Below are positions 1-12,100 of a stretch of DNA of 64,000 bases, one piece after another. Numbering within the stretch: position 1 is the stretch's first letter; each line of letters starts with the position of its first letter. The DNA is taken from assembly GCA_015179125.1 (NCBI GenBank), contig WHVA01000538.1:1-64000 (forward strand). Direction: 5' to 3'. A program made the translations under genes and the position numbers. The stretch is from Gautieria morchelliformis (Eukaryota; Basidiomycota; Agaricomycetes; Gomphales; Gomphaceae). The notes below the pieces were generated by a model. It searched no databases and had not been told where the DNA came from. It saw only the letters and a list, made by a program, of their open reading frames with translations.

Positions 1-134
1 TGCTCGCGTTCCTCGCGAAGCTGGGGCCTCGACTTCTTGACGTACCGCGTCGCGTGGTCCGCGGCGTTCGAGCACCTATTTTGGACGCGAAGAAGGACAC
101 GCCGCAGACGCTTCCTGGGCCGGTGAACTTCTGA
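1..134 (+). pseudogene. 3' end of the short hydrophobic-N-terminus ORF (gene X), upstream copy
   Basis: The window opens inside a third copy of the short ORF that closes each repeat unit. The stretch aligns with the C-terminal half of the copies at 13465-13754 and 36167-36409 and ends at the same TGA (132-134) after the residues TLPGPVNF. Its 5' part lies outside the window, so integrity cannot be judged, although the visible frame differs by small indels from the 13.6-kb copy. Function unknown. It shows that at least one more repeat unit lies to the left. Confidence 0.5.
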
Positions 135-1372
135 GGCGGGGAGGTTGTATTCGATTTCTGTGGTTGGATTGGGACGGGACAAGCCGCTTCAAGATGGGCT
201 CCGAGTCGTTTTTGTCCTACGTCTAACGGTCTACGAACTACGATCAAAACACATGACGTGAATGTGCTACGAAGAATCCCTCGGATTGCACATCCACTCT
301 CCTCCGCTCTCCAAGAGCAAGTCAATACGTCTGTTCTGTATTTCGTGACTAGAAACGTCTTTCCCCCAGCAGCGCACGCAAAACCACGGTCAGACCATTA
401 CATAAGCTGCTCGCGTGTGAATCTTTCCTCGCGTAAATGCTGGATACAGTCACGAGCGGACGTGCGCGCTGAGTGCCTGTCACTGCCTCGGACTCAACTC
501 ACTGGCCTCCCATATCAGCCGCCCCATATGGAATGCTCGATCGTATTACATATTTGCAGCGCCGACTGATTGCTTGATTGCTCTTGCTACGGTATGGACA
601 TGCACTGACAGCTATAGCTACAGCGCACAGGCTGTCGGCATGTGGCACTGCAGCGTATGTAGTGCGCCGCGAGCGCTGCGCCCACGAGCTTTACGGGGGA
701 CAAAGCCCTCACTATCGATCAAGCAGCATGACGGACGTTGACAGTTGATGCAAATCACTCACTTCCTCTAATATACACGATGAGCTTCTGGTGATGCTAC
801 CAACCAAACGACGAGGTAACGCATGTTAAAGTACCATTTTATGCAAAGATTAGAAACGTCGCAACGAACCGTTGGGCATAACCACAGCCACAGCATGTCC
901 GAGTCTGGGATAGGTAACTGTCACGAAAAGGAATTTCCATACTACATGTATCAGCGAATGTCCTTCATATCGCGCAATGATTCTGGGGGGGCCACATCTG
1001 AGTGAATGGCAAGGACTTCCGTATCGAGAGCCCAATTTGACTCAGCCTGACTCGGAGTGGAGCGGGTCTGTTTTGCACCGAAATGAATGCAAGGAAACCA
1101 AACTTGCAGTATGTCCTACACCCAATCAATAATCATTTCCGCCTCATGAGCAGGACAGCAATCGAAGTGGACCTACGCGCTGCAGACCAAGTAGCAAGAA
1201 TCCGAGGAGAGGAACTTGGCCAAGGGCATACGTCAGTGGTGTGCGAAAGAGACTGGAAAGCTTGTGTGAGGCTCACAAAGCGACTCTCCAATATCCATTA
1301 TATCTTCCATGATCATAGTCGCATTCGAATCTGGGTTCGTATCAAGCAGGCCAAGCCACGTCGCGAGAATGC

Positions 1373-2426
1373 TTAGAGAAACATCACCGTGCAGTCAGTT
1401 TCATTCTTCGAGACATCCGAAGAGTAAACATACACGGCAAAGAGCAGTCGAAACGAGCAGAAAACAGAGAGACGCACAAGCAGAGAGAGGCTCATGACGC
1501 TACCCATATTGACTTGTCGAAATATCCGACGATAGCTAACAAACGTGACCACCAAAAGGACTGAAAAAGAAACCATTAATCACAGCCTAGCACGAAAACT
1601 GATCAGGGTAACAACTGACTATCCCAAATACACGTGAGAACGACCAGCGAAAGGTCCACGTAGTCCATGGCTCTGAGCAGATTGTTGCTGTGTGTTGGGC
1701 TGATGCCAAAAAGCTGGCACTGACACAAACGGGATAGTCAGCGAGCGTGCCAAAAAAAAGCTCGCCGCACCCACAAGAGGGACTATCCCCATAGCATACG
1801 GCGTGACTAGAAGCTTTTTGTCGTAATTCAATGGACCTCAATTCTCGGTAGAAGGTGTGATATCTCACCACAAAGGTCCGTAGCTTCGTTGTCCATGCCT
1901 TTGCATCACTGAAAGCACCTCGCATTTGAAACCACAGCTGGGTAAGACATTAGCGGGACACTTTCATCTACAGATGACACGTACATGGATGACGAGGTTG
2001 AGGGTGGCCGTCAGCGCGCTGCCATTCAATATTACCATCAGGAGGAGGACGACGCCACTGAGCATGGAAGTGGCATTATTGATCGACTCGATGCTCACAC
2101 CAGCCTCATGGAATTGACCAGAGTATTGAGTATCATGTCCACCCCAATGGTTTCGTCGCTGGCTTGAGTGAAAGCCATGTACAGGACCACATCCCTTTTC
2201 CGCAGCGCCTCAGCAGTTAACCGTGGATTGAGGAGGTCACTAAGCACGCACGTGAAGATCATGACTGCCGTATACATGAGGTACGTCCACACGAAATTAA
2301 AGAAACAGAATGGCGGCGCATGTTCTCCGAGTCAGAAAGCACGATGGTGAACAGCAAGGCCGACAGCGATACAAAGCCCAGGAGCTGCAGCACAAACAAA
2401 ACGGCGTGAACGGCTGGAAACCCCAT
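1373..2426 (-). pseudogene. Multi-exon polytopic membrane protein, copy A (frameshifted)
   Basis: The start fits an ATG at 2424-2426 followed by a hydrophobic helix rich in L, V and F, then a second one (YLMYTAVMIFTCVL). Further hydrophobic exons follow, including one with VVLLLMVILNGSALTATLNL, after which a 47-base intron with GTACGT donor and TTACCCAG acceptor fits near 1935-1985. The last exon (to 1373) is again hydrophobic. Comparison with copies B and C shows one base missing from a T-run near 2305, which breaks the first exon. The layout suggests a many-pass membrane protein, possibly receptor-like, but no family is recognised. It is divergent to kinase 1, whose start lies about 550 bases downstream of this gene's start. 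Confidence 0.5.
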
Positions 2427-2974
2427 TGCACCAAGTCGACGTCGCGCGGAACGAGGTTCATCTTCGACTTTCTAGCATTGTCGTTTAAATACGCATGGGG
2501 TATTATCCAAGAGATGATAGGTGATCACTACGAATCATAAGCGGTGGCTGCTGGGCGCGCGGAGAGTTCAAAACATACGTACTAGTTCGGAATCAACACT
2601 CTCCTGGCGCCGTTACTGCGGAAATCGACTATGTACTACTACATACTGTATCAGCTTAGAGCGGCGCGAATGAAGCTGGGCCCCGGCGCCAAGCGAGGCT
2701 CTTGTGACGGAAAAAACTATTCGAATCGATCTGGACAGAACTGCAGCAACTCCGGGCACTTACTGTAAGTACATTATGCACCGGAAAATCGGAGCCCAAA
2801 TCGCTGATAATAATTACATAACAGGAGAGCTGATTTTGGGGTGTTCCGCTCGATTAACTGCACTGGAATCTACTAAGTACTATAGGGATAATCAGTCCAA
2901 TTCAGCAACCTAGACGCGGAGAACCCCAACGTGCGACTTGCGATACTTAATCTCTACAGGTCTCTCAGTATACC

Positions 2975-4134
2975 ATGCAGACATGGCCGTTCGTCGTAAG
3001 CTGCTCATTATTCGGAGAAATTTGACTTTGAGCTGCTTCTCTACTAGTATAGCCATTGAATGCTTTCTCGTCGCTCATCATCGGGGGCTTCATCAAAATC
3101 AACCGTGTCCAGCTCCCAATAACGCTATATAAACATCTCAAAGCCTGCAAAATTAGTTCTAGCCACGGTAGAATGCTCCCGTCTTCACTAGGCAACCTCT
3201 GTCTCCATTGTTTCCTTAGAACCGGAACGACTCGGCTGTGGCAGAGTGTTTTCGGTGTACCCGCTTAGCATTGACGACACCCACCAGTACGCTCTTCCAT
3301 CCCTTGTAATAAAAGTCGCTGCTCGGCGCCGTTCTGACGACCTGGGGCATGGTTCTACGAAGAGATGGAGGATATTCAGGGAGTAGCCATCGCACGCTGC
3401 TATGGGTTCTTTACTGTGGAAATCGAGTCGAATAGCGAGGTATTGGATGGGGCAGGGTCTGATGCGGATTACGACGAGGAAGTAGACGTTCGGGACGAGG
3501 ACCACCAAGGTGAGGATAACGACGACTCGGACGAGCCATGGAAACCCCATGCATTGACAGATTACTCTCTCCAGATGATCTGGGGATAAGAGAACCCACC
3601 TCAGTCTGAGGAATTTTATTCAAGCCCACTGAGGAATGCGAGAAGAAGGAGAAGACAAGAACGGCGAGATAAACGAGACCGAATCATCAAACCAACTCGT
3701 GCCGATCGGTCCTCAGTGCGCAACGGCATGCAATGACAAAACATTTATTTCAGTCTTGGTTTTAGAAAGGCTCGGGGACGTGATACCCATAAATATCCCG
3801 TTGAAAGCACTCAAGTTCGTTCTGGCCAGCTCTAACTACGCATACTTCTGAACATCCTTCGTTATGCAGACCGCACGAAATATACAGCGACATGGATCGA
3901 TTCGGTATCGAACACATGAACATCCGATGGAGAAATATCCTGGCGGCACCCGCAGCACAACAGAGTACTGTCTGCCCTTATCACGGACACATGCATCGAT
4001 GGCGTGTGGTTGACTTCGATCTCTCGAGAAAGTCAAACCATTCCCATTCTCATATCGAATCTGCTTCAGGCTCATGGCTCCGGACCATACTGGATGGATT
4101 GGAAGAACCATATGTCGTCGAGCCTTGGGACTAG
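2975..4134 (+). pseudogene. Kinase-like gene, kinase 1 of unit A (broken)
   Basis: This is a decayed paralogue of the intact gene at 6015-7217. It has the same short first exon (ATG at 2975, seven codons) and an intron at 2996-3052. Kinase signals survive in pieces: the EDIQGVAIARCYGFF stretch near 3365, the acidic insert, and in the 3' part HMNIRWRN (catalytic loop) and VVDFDLS (DFG position), ending at TAG 4132-4134. Near 3345 a deletion removes about seven bases of the Glu-bearing helix region and shifts the frame. Further stops and shifts occur at 3586 and around 3730-3850. No complete product is possible. Confidence 0.75.
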
Positions 4135-4622
4135 ATGCATTCTTTGTCTCTCAACGTGAAATGCATTGATTTCTTCTTTTTTCATGGGAACTGAATTGTT
4201 TTCTGCGCAACTTGGTATATTCTTCGTAGACAGACGCCGCCTTTACGATGTCGCAAGACTCATGTGCCGCCTGCCTCGTGATGTTCCGGTATCCCGACCT
4301 TTATCCTCGAGCTACAGGCCTCCTGATCTGAATTCTTCACGAGGCTGGTTACTCATCACGGACTTGTGAGCGGCACCTATTACGATACCTATAACCCACA
4401 TCACAGATTGTGATGCTTCCTGTTGACTCATACTGATACTCTATTCAAATCCGCAGAAATGTTCCCACTTCTCGTATATATGCTTGGCAGCGCCTCGTTT
4501 GTTGCACCACCTTTCTTCCCAAGCCACCAGCCCTATCGATCTATAATGAAGTCTTCGCTTTTCATGATTTATCACACCCTCGTCAGATTTCAGGGATCTA
4601 TAGCATACAAGATAAAAGGCTA

Positions 4623-5845
4623 CTACCACAACGACTCCCTATCCTGAGCGGGACAAACAGAATCCGGGACAAAGCGTGATCCCACTGCCTCATCAATCGC
4701 TGCGAAGCACATCCCTACAAGTGCCCTGTGTACAGATGCATCGCCATCAAAGTTGTGGATTTCGCTTAATGTCAGCTCGTTCTTGGCGGACCTAACAAAG
4801 ATGACGATCTTCCGACCATTTGTGCAAGCTCCCCAGTTAGCTCGAAAGAAGTGTAGTTCACCCCATAGCTGTTCGAAAGAGAAGAAAAACGTGAGTTTAA
4901 CGTATGCTTCACGGTTTCAGTTGCATACCTGTTTAAGCAACGTTCCAGGCTGCAGAGGAGCCGCCCAATTGAAGACTCCTGAGCCCGTCTGAGCTCCTGC
5001 AGTACTGAATATGCCCGTAAAGACATTATCTGGATAAGCCCACCACGTCTTGACTTCGATGATAGCTGCATGTTCCCATTGTCGTGGGCTCTGGTAGAGA
5101 AGGAAGTCGGGAAATCCCGCATTGGTCTGTTGACCTGGGTTGCGATGAGCTTTTGGGCAACTTCGGCCCCACTGAGGATAAATTGGGTCTGTGGAGGTTG
5201 ACCAGCAGTGTTTAAATAGCGTGTCTGACAATGAGAATCAGTCCATGCTATTCTCCTTGCAAAACACAAAATGAATACCGCTAAGAGCATGTTGAGTGGC
5301 TCGATGATCTGCACATGAACTTCATCCTGAACTGATGGCTCAGACGTCATGGCCACAGGCTTCCTCCGGTTATGTGCAACAAACCAGGCAAAAAGACTGT
5401 CAAGAACCGCGGCTTGCTGCCTCCCACTTGGGAAAGGCGCTGAATTACCAATACCCCGACCAGTATGAATGGTGAGTGGTTGCGGAGGTGCATCACCTGG
5501 GGTTCTGACACCAGGGCCATTTGGCAAAGAGTAGACCACCAGGTTTTGCCACAAGGACCTGCATCGGCGGACATACCAGAGTCGCTCTCCAAAAGGCATA
5601 TTCTCGACTTGGCCAGCAGTTTTGGTGACCCCACCCTCCGTTCTGATCACTGCTGGTTCCAAGCGTTTGCAAGCTAAGCTCAATTGACGTCCACCCAATG
5701 GTGCTGGAAAGTCCAATGGTGCTGGAAAGGGAAACTGATGCCACTGCTGTTGAATGAGAGGAGCATCTTGCCATTGAAGGGCTTGTGGTAGACCTGCAAC
5801 TATCTGGTCAGGCATGTATAGCAAACGGTGACCTGGCTGAGCCAT
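4623..5845 (-). pseudogene. PD-(D/E)XK nuclease-like protein, copy A (single frameshift)
   Basis: The first ATG is at 5843-5845 and translation reads open through about 220 codons. Near 5183 one base is missing relative to copy B (CCAATTTATCC against CCAATTCTATCC), which shifts the frame. The restored frame contains GFPDFLLYQSP followed by AAIIEVKTWW, the spacing of Asp and Glu-x-Lys expected of a PD-(D/E)XK restriction-endonuclease fold. A 60-odd-base intron (GTATGC donor, TTCGAACAG acceptor, about 4868-4932) leads to a last exon beginning LWGELHFF, comparable with the Q-x-x-G-x helix after the EVK strand in fungal members. The stop is TAG at 4623-4625. Known relatives are fungal proteins of unknown role and Crinkler-type effector nucleases; nuclease activity is inferred only. 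It is divergent to kinase 2, 169 bases away. One frameshift makes it a recent pseudogene, or a sequencing error. Confidence 0.65.
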
Positions 5846-6014
5846 AGTGGTTTGGATCAAGAGTGGGGCTTCCGTACTTAAAAACTGGTACTACTATATG
5901 GACGCGAACAAAACCGTTCGCACAGTCCTCGCACACCGCGAGGACCCCGAAATGGGCACGTTTGATTGGCACGTTCGTCTTACATAAACCACTGACCATC
6001 TCAGAATACTAACC
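5846..6014. promoter_or_regulatory. Divergent promoter between nuclease and kinase 2, with inverted repeat
   Basis: This 169-base gap separates the two divergent start codons. It holds an inverted repeat (GTCCTCG at 5925-5931, CGAGGAC at 5939-5945), a direct repeat GGCACGTT at 5955-5962 and 5968-5975, and an AT-rich ACTACTATATGG. Unit B keeps the same layout at 32128-32304, though one repeat arm and one GGCACGTT have a base change. A shared control region is inferred from position and conservation; no factor is identified. Confidence 0.45.
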
Positions 6015-7217
6015 ATGCAGGCGGGGCCGTTCGTCGTAAGCTGCTTATTATTTGGAGAAACTTGCCTTTAAGCTGCTTCTCTACAGCCATCGAATACTTT
6101 CTCGTCGCTCATCATCGGCGGCCTTCTCAAAAGTAACGGTGTCCAGGTTCCATTGACGCTGTCTAAAACCATCTCAAGGCCGGGAAAACCACTTCTAGCC
6201 AGCGCAGAATGCTTCGCCAATCCCGGCGGTCTACTGCCTGTTCGTCCACCCTCCAAACTCCCGCCTCCAGGCAACCTCTGTCTCCATGTTTCCTTAGAAC
6301 CGGAACGACTCGGCTATGGCAGAGTGGGTTCGGTGTACCCGCTCAGAATTGACGACAGCAACCAGTACACTCTTCCATCCCTTGTAATAAAAGTCGCTGC
6401 CCGGCGCCGTTATGACGACCTGGCTCGTGAGGCCTGGTTTTACGAAGAGATGGAGGATATTCAGGGAGTAGCCATCGCACGCTGCTATGGATTCTTTACG
6501 GCTGAAATCGAGCAGAATAGCGAGGTATTGGGTTGGACAGAGTCTGATGCGGATTGCGATGAGGAGGAGGTAGACGTTCGGGGCGAGGACACCCCAAGTG
6601 AGGGTGACGGCGACACGGAGGATACATGGAACCTCTATGCATGGACAGATTCTGATGATCTGGTGATGGAAGAATTCAGCTGGGAAGCGGTATTTAAGCG
6701 CAATGATGAAAGGCGGAAGTTGAGGGACAAGATAAGACAAGAACGTCGAGATAAACGTGCCCGAATCATCAAACCAACTCGTGCCGATCCGGCCTCAGTG
6801 CGCAACCGCAGCGACAAGACCTTTCTTTCAGTCTTGGTCTTGGAAAGACTCGGGGACGTGATGCCCATAGGTGTTCCGTTGGATGCATTCAAGTTCGTCT
6901 GGCCAGCTCTAACTATGCATGCTTCTGAACATCCTTTGTTATCCAGACCGGATGTTCGTGAAATATACAGCGACATGGGTCGATTCGGCATCGAACACAT
7001 TGACATCCGATGGAGAAATATCTTGGCGGCACCTGCGACAGACCAGAGTATTGTCTGCCCTTATCACGGCCACAAGCATCAATGGCGTGTGGTTGACTTC
7101 GATCTCTCGAGAAAGTCAAACCATTTACATTCTGGTATCGAAACCGCTGCGAACGGATGGCTTCAGACCATACTGGATGGATTGGAAGAAGGATACGTCG
7201 TCGAGCGTTGGGACTAG
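6015..7217 (+). CDS. Atypical kinase-like protein, kinase 2 of unit A (intact, 383 aa)
   Basis: The start is ATG 6015. Seven codons are followed by a phase-0 intron, 6036-6086 (GTAAGC donor, CTACAG acceptor). Exon 2 is exactly 376 codons plus TAG 7215-7217. Residues about 83-90 give a perfect glycine loop (GYGRVGSV). Lys 109 lies in LVIKVA, Glu 122 or 127 can serve as the C-helix glutamate, and HIDIRWRN at about 311-318 keeps the H-x-D-x4-N catalytic loop. DFD at 344-346 replaces DFG. Between the two lobes lies a highly acidic insert (about 150-200), then a basic stretch (RQERRDKRARIIK) that could be a nuclear signal or coil. Only about 37 residues follow DFD, so the usual C-lobe helices are missing. 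The Lys, Asp, Asn and Mg-binding Asp are present, so phosphotransfer is possible but unproven. Every other copy in the window is broken, which suggests this one was retained or is young. Confidence 0.8.
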
Positions 7218-9096
7218 ATGCATTGTTTGTCTCCCAACGCGAAATGCAAAGATTTTATTAACATTTCACGCGAACTCGATCATTCGTTGGCAACTTGGTA
7301 TATTCATCGTAGATAACACCCGCCTTTAGGATGCCACAAGAGTCGAAATATCCATGTGCCGCCTGCCAGATCGTGATGTTACAGCGTCCCGACCTTTATC
7401 CTCGAGCTACTGGCCCTCCGGATGTAGACTGATTACTCATCATGGACTTGTGAGCGGCACCTATCATGATACCTACACATCACAGACTGTGATGCTTCCT
7501 GTCCACTCATACTTGTCCTTTATTCACAGCCGTAGAAATATCCCAACTTCTATGTTTGAGATCGGCGGCCAACTGTCATCGTACAGTACAGGTCATTTAG
7601 TACTCATGGTCATAGTTCCGGCCTACTTCTTGGCTGGCTAGGTTGGGTCGATGCCCAACATGGATGAGGACTAAGGTCTCTGCAGGCTTCAACTTCAGGC
7701 CCGCTCCCACGTCCTCTTCGAACATGAGAATGTTTTACCTGGGCATGTTCCCCTGAATGCCAAGTGGAATTTCGATACTGAAATGATCCACGGCATGCTA
7801 GATACGGGTTTGCCCTCTTCTTCCATCACACCACGGTCCGGCCTGGATACTGTGGGGATTCCTGGTAGGGGCGCATATAAATCTTTAGACTCAGTTTTGG
7901 CTTAGCTTGGCTTCTATGGCCTCATCCACATGCTTCTCTTGCGATCGTTGGCGAATGAGGAGTATCTATCGAGTCATGAAGCCTGAGAAGAGAACAGCAA
8001 TACCTTTATGGCTGCTCGCTGCTTCTAACTCACAGTCACAGGCTATAAGAAGTGCTCGAATACTTCGAATTGCCCTTGATGTCAAGTCTCGCAGAGGTTG
8101 AAGCCTTGGGTCTGGCCACTTTTGAAAATCGAATTGTTGCGGTAGGTATTCGCTGCCTGCTCAAGCTTTTGCGCTGACCAGAATCCTCTAGAGCTTTGAC
8201 CATACGTCGCACCTAGTACTGTCCTAGCGCCCCTTAATGAATCCTTGTTACAAGTTGCTAGCATTGTCATTCTAGCTGGTAAGCATGAGGTCGCCAATGC
8301 GCATGTCATGCAAATAACACATTGTGAACCAGATTTATGGCTACATCCTCACTATCAAATTGGAGGTAGAACTTGTCTTGGGAACACCATAGGGTATCGG
8401 GAAGAATCCTCTACCTGTTAACACGCTATATTGTGTTGTTTGTCGACTCGTTGATGTTGGCGTTTTGTGCACCGTCTTCATTTGGCCTAATCGCTCCAGA
8501 CTGACATTATCAAAGTTCACTTCGCGAGCAGGCAATCTGTGTCGGCAAGAACGGCGAGTAGGTTCAAATGGCTTTTGAACTTTCGTTGTAGTGAGTGCTG
8601 AACCCTTGACCTTACCGTGCTCCCTTGTATCAAATTTCAGCCTGTAAGTCTCTGGGTTCGAGTGCGAAATTCACTTTACAACAGTCATTGCAAGGTTTAT
8701 ATTCTGGGGTGGATGTCTGGCAGAAGTAGGAATTGCCAGGCTTTTATTGGATGGGTCCTATTTTAGTTGTTCTGATATTCAGGTCATGGGCTATCTGAGG
8801 CCAGAAACGCAAAATTGCCTTCGCACTTCCTATCATACTGGTGATCATTGTCGTCCTATTCCCCTACCTGACCAGAATTGGACTTCTGTCTCATGTCTGT
8901 CCTGGTTTGTTTCTCTCAAAGATTGTGTCCCAGCTCATAGTGTCATAGTTGCTGATGTTACGACACTCCCAATACCAAACCTCCAAAGCTCTTTATTACC
9001 AGGAACAACAATATCACCATTTTGTGGGATTATGTTATCATACTGGGTTTCGAGACTGGTGAGTGATAAGCCTGGCATGCGCTGCAGCTTGCTAAC
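7218..9096. repeat. Unit A 3' flank, no recognised gene
   Basis: This stretch is conserved with 33500-35395 in unit B and, in pieces, with 46594-47198, 49055-49162 and 53104-54816 in unit C. Short ORFs occur on both strands. A minus-strand run near 8935-9060 (NGDIVVPGNKELWRFGIG) and one near 8341-8535 look more protein-like than the rest, but neither is kept open in all copies and no family is recognised. They may be exons of a dead minus-strand gene. Confidence 0.4.
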
Positions 9097-9189
9097 TGTT
9101 GTAAGTAGTGCAGTAGCTAGCACATAAGGAGCTCAGTGAATGGGTAGTTCACCGAGCCTGTGTCATTATCATACCTAGCGTATAAGGAG

Positions 9190-12100
9190 CTACAACAATA
9201 GGTGAGCTACCATGCGTCTAGGTCTGGATTGTGATGGTTGGGAAAATGATGGCAATTCCCCATCAAGTACCCAAAGGTAAGGGTCATTGTCCTCCTTGGC
9301 TACATGTAGTGTAGTGTGTTCAATGTGTTTTAATTCGTCAAATACAATGTCTCTGGACTTCATTAGTGTTTGAGTGTGAGGTATCCACACCTTGTAAGCT
9401 TTGGAGTTGTCAAAATAGCCCACAAAAATTCCTTCAATCAATTTGTATTCTCCTTTCTTCCTCGTGGCTTTTGGGATCAGTGCCCAACATTTTGATCCAC
9501 ATTTTGATCCATATATGTATAGCCAGTCAAGCCTGGGCCTAGTCTTCCAAAAGGCCTCGTAAGGTGACTTGTTGATTTTTGTGTGTAATATTTGGTTTTT
9601 GATGAAGTTGACTGTGTGTACACCTAATACCCAGAATCATTTGCTGAGTCCTGCATCTTTCTGTAGGGTGAGTGCTCCTTCTTGCAGAGTTCTGTTGTAT
9701 CTCTCAGCAATTCCATTATGTTCTGGTGTGTGAGGAGTCATAGTTTTGTGAATGATCCCGAGCTCACTGCATATACCCTCAAATTCCTTCCCAGTGTATT
9801 CTGTGAAGAATAAGAGTGATTCTATGGAAAATAGTCTGCGCAGTATATATGCACAGTGAGATGGAATCTAACGTGAGTAGAGTGTTTCGAGACGGATGCT
9901 AGTGTGCGTAACAGGTGAGTTTGATTAACTGGGGGGGCTGTACTATGTACATGACAGCCCTTTTAACTAGTGAAAGGAATGGACTAGAACGGATAAGAAT
10001 GACCAGAGTGTGAGGGTGCGGGTGCTAGGACTGGGTGACAGGGTTTGATGTGCCAGTAGCTGCGGAACATATGTGTATCGTATGTATCGAATGAGAAGGG
10101 TGGAGTATGATATGTGCACCAGAAAGGAATGAAATAGAAGAAAGAAGGGAGAGAAAAAGGAATACGAGTGGCCGGCGTGCTAGCCGGTGTGCCACTCCAC
10201 GGATCGGATGCTCTCGGGTTCGGGCTCTGTCTCGGTTCAGGGGCGGATCTGTGGGTTGCTGGATCAGTTGCATGTCCGCGGGTTGATGGGATGTTGTTGT
10301 GGATCGTGTGGGTGTGTGTGCGATTGAGGTGGAAGCTAAGGAGTAGTGGCACAGGCGTGTTGCGGGTAGAAGGGGTTGGATGAAGTAAAATGAAGGGAGA
10401 GTAAATTGTGACATATTCTCCCCTGTTATCCTCCTTACTTCTGCCTTTCTTTGTGTCCTTAGCCATGCAATATACTCCTTGAATGATTTTGTGATGGTTG
10501 TACATTTTTATTCTTCAGCAAGTCGATGTATGTGTACCGAGTGGTGTGGTCAATCCATGTGATGAAATATCTGTATCTGCCAATTGATGTTTCAAATGGG
10601 CCACATAGATCTGATAATACTATATCCCTGATTTTCTCTGATATGTCTTCAATGTTTTTGAAGTGAGCGCATCTGTTTTCTGAAGGGACAGTTGGTGCAT
10701 ATACTCAGCTCCTCCTCACCACTGATCTTTGATAAACTGAAGCCTGTCTATTGCTTCCACATCTTCTGAATTGTTGATGTGGTGGTGTGTGCTAGTCTGT
10801 GGTGCCATGACATCAATTGATTGTTTTTTTTCAGATTAGAGGGCCTTCTTGGGTTTGGGTTTCATCAATGATTGGGCCATGTACACATATAGGTTGTTAA
10901 TCCTTGTGCCCCTGGCTACAATTTCATCACCCATCAGTAGGGACATGTTTTCCTTTCTGAACATGACATCTATGTTGGTGTTAGTCATTTTTCCTACTGA
11001 GAGAAGTTGGCATTGAGCTTTGGGATGTAGATGACGTCCATCAGTGTAAGCGCTAAGGGTGGTAGATGCATATATGTGTCGCTTTGGAGAGTAACTCTGA
11101 TAGTTCCCCTCTGATTGGCTCTGAAGGAGTCTCAGCTGGCTGTTTCGATAGATATTGATGGTGTGGGGTGCATTTCATTGAATAGGTCTATGTTGCTGCA
11201 GAGGTGACTGGTGGCTCCGGAATTGACTAACCAGCTGTGTACATTGTTTTTTATGGTTAATAGAGCCATTGAATCAGTTGATAAGGCAATGTTACTGGCC
11301 TCGGGGTCCACTTTTATCTCCTCGTGTGCCATCATGATTATGTCCTTCTTAGGTATGTTGGCAAATTGTGCTGAGTCTGTGTTTGTGGTCAGCTGACATT
11401 GTTGGGGTGGTGCTATTCTTCCTGTGTTAAATCTGTTGAAATTAATGTGTCCTCCTGTGTGTAATCCATTTTCCCTTGTATATTTTCTCCTCCCTGTGAG
11501 TTCCCTCCATACATATTACTCTGTCTCCTCCATGGTTCCTGTCCTGCTAGTCCTCCTCCTGGTGTGTGACATCTGGATGCTGAGTGGTTTGGTTTTTCAC
11601 AGTTATTGCAGAAATAGCCTGGTCCTCCTGGCTGGTGTTGTGGTGGTCGATACTGCTGTGTGGTGTGGTTGTTGAAGGGGGTCTGCCGACTGTGTTGTTG
11701 AAATGCCTCGGTTGTCTTGTTTGTGCTATGAATGCTGTAGCGGCTTGTGTAGATACTTCGATGGCTGCTAAATCTGTTTCATGAGTCTCCAATTTCTCCT
11801 CAATTTCGTCAGGATTTCTTGTGATCATTTGTATGGTTTGAGCAATTGCTCTCCAGGATTCAGGTACATTTCTGAGGAGTGTAGCACAGTGAGTAGACCG
11901 GTAATGGGGTCATCCATCTTAGCCAGTTGGTTTTGGTATTCCTTCATGATGGTGATGTATTCCAAGACCGATTGTCCTTCTGTCATGTGATAGTTTTCAT
12001 ACCTTGTCCTATTAATACTAATTTTACTCAGGTCAGTTGATTCAAATTTCCTTATTAGTATGTTCCATGCCTCAGCGCATTGTTTCTGTCATCCCATTTG

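Noticed and set aside
5220-5275. A 54-base intron (GTATTC...TCAG) in the nuclease gene
   Set aside because: It is a multiple of three and open in both copies; the frame problem nearby is better explained by one missing base in copy A near 5183.
9984-10505. Minus-strand ORFs of 129 and 173 codons
   Set aside because: They fall inside a precisely bounded solo LTR and have the low-complexity His/Ser/Thr/Pro look of C-rich LTR sequence.
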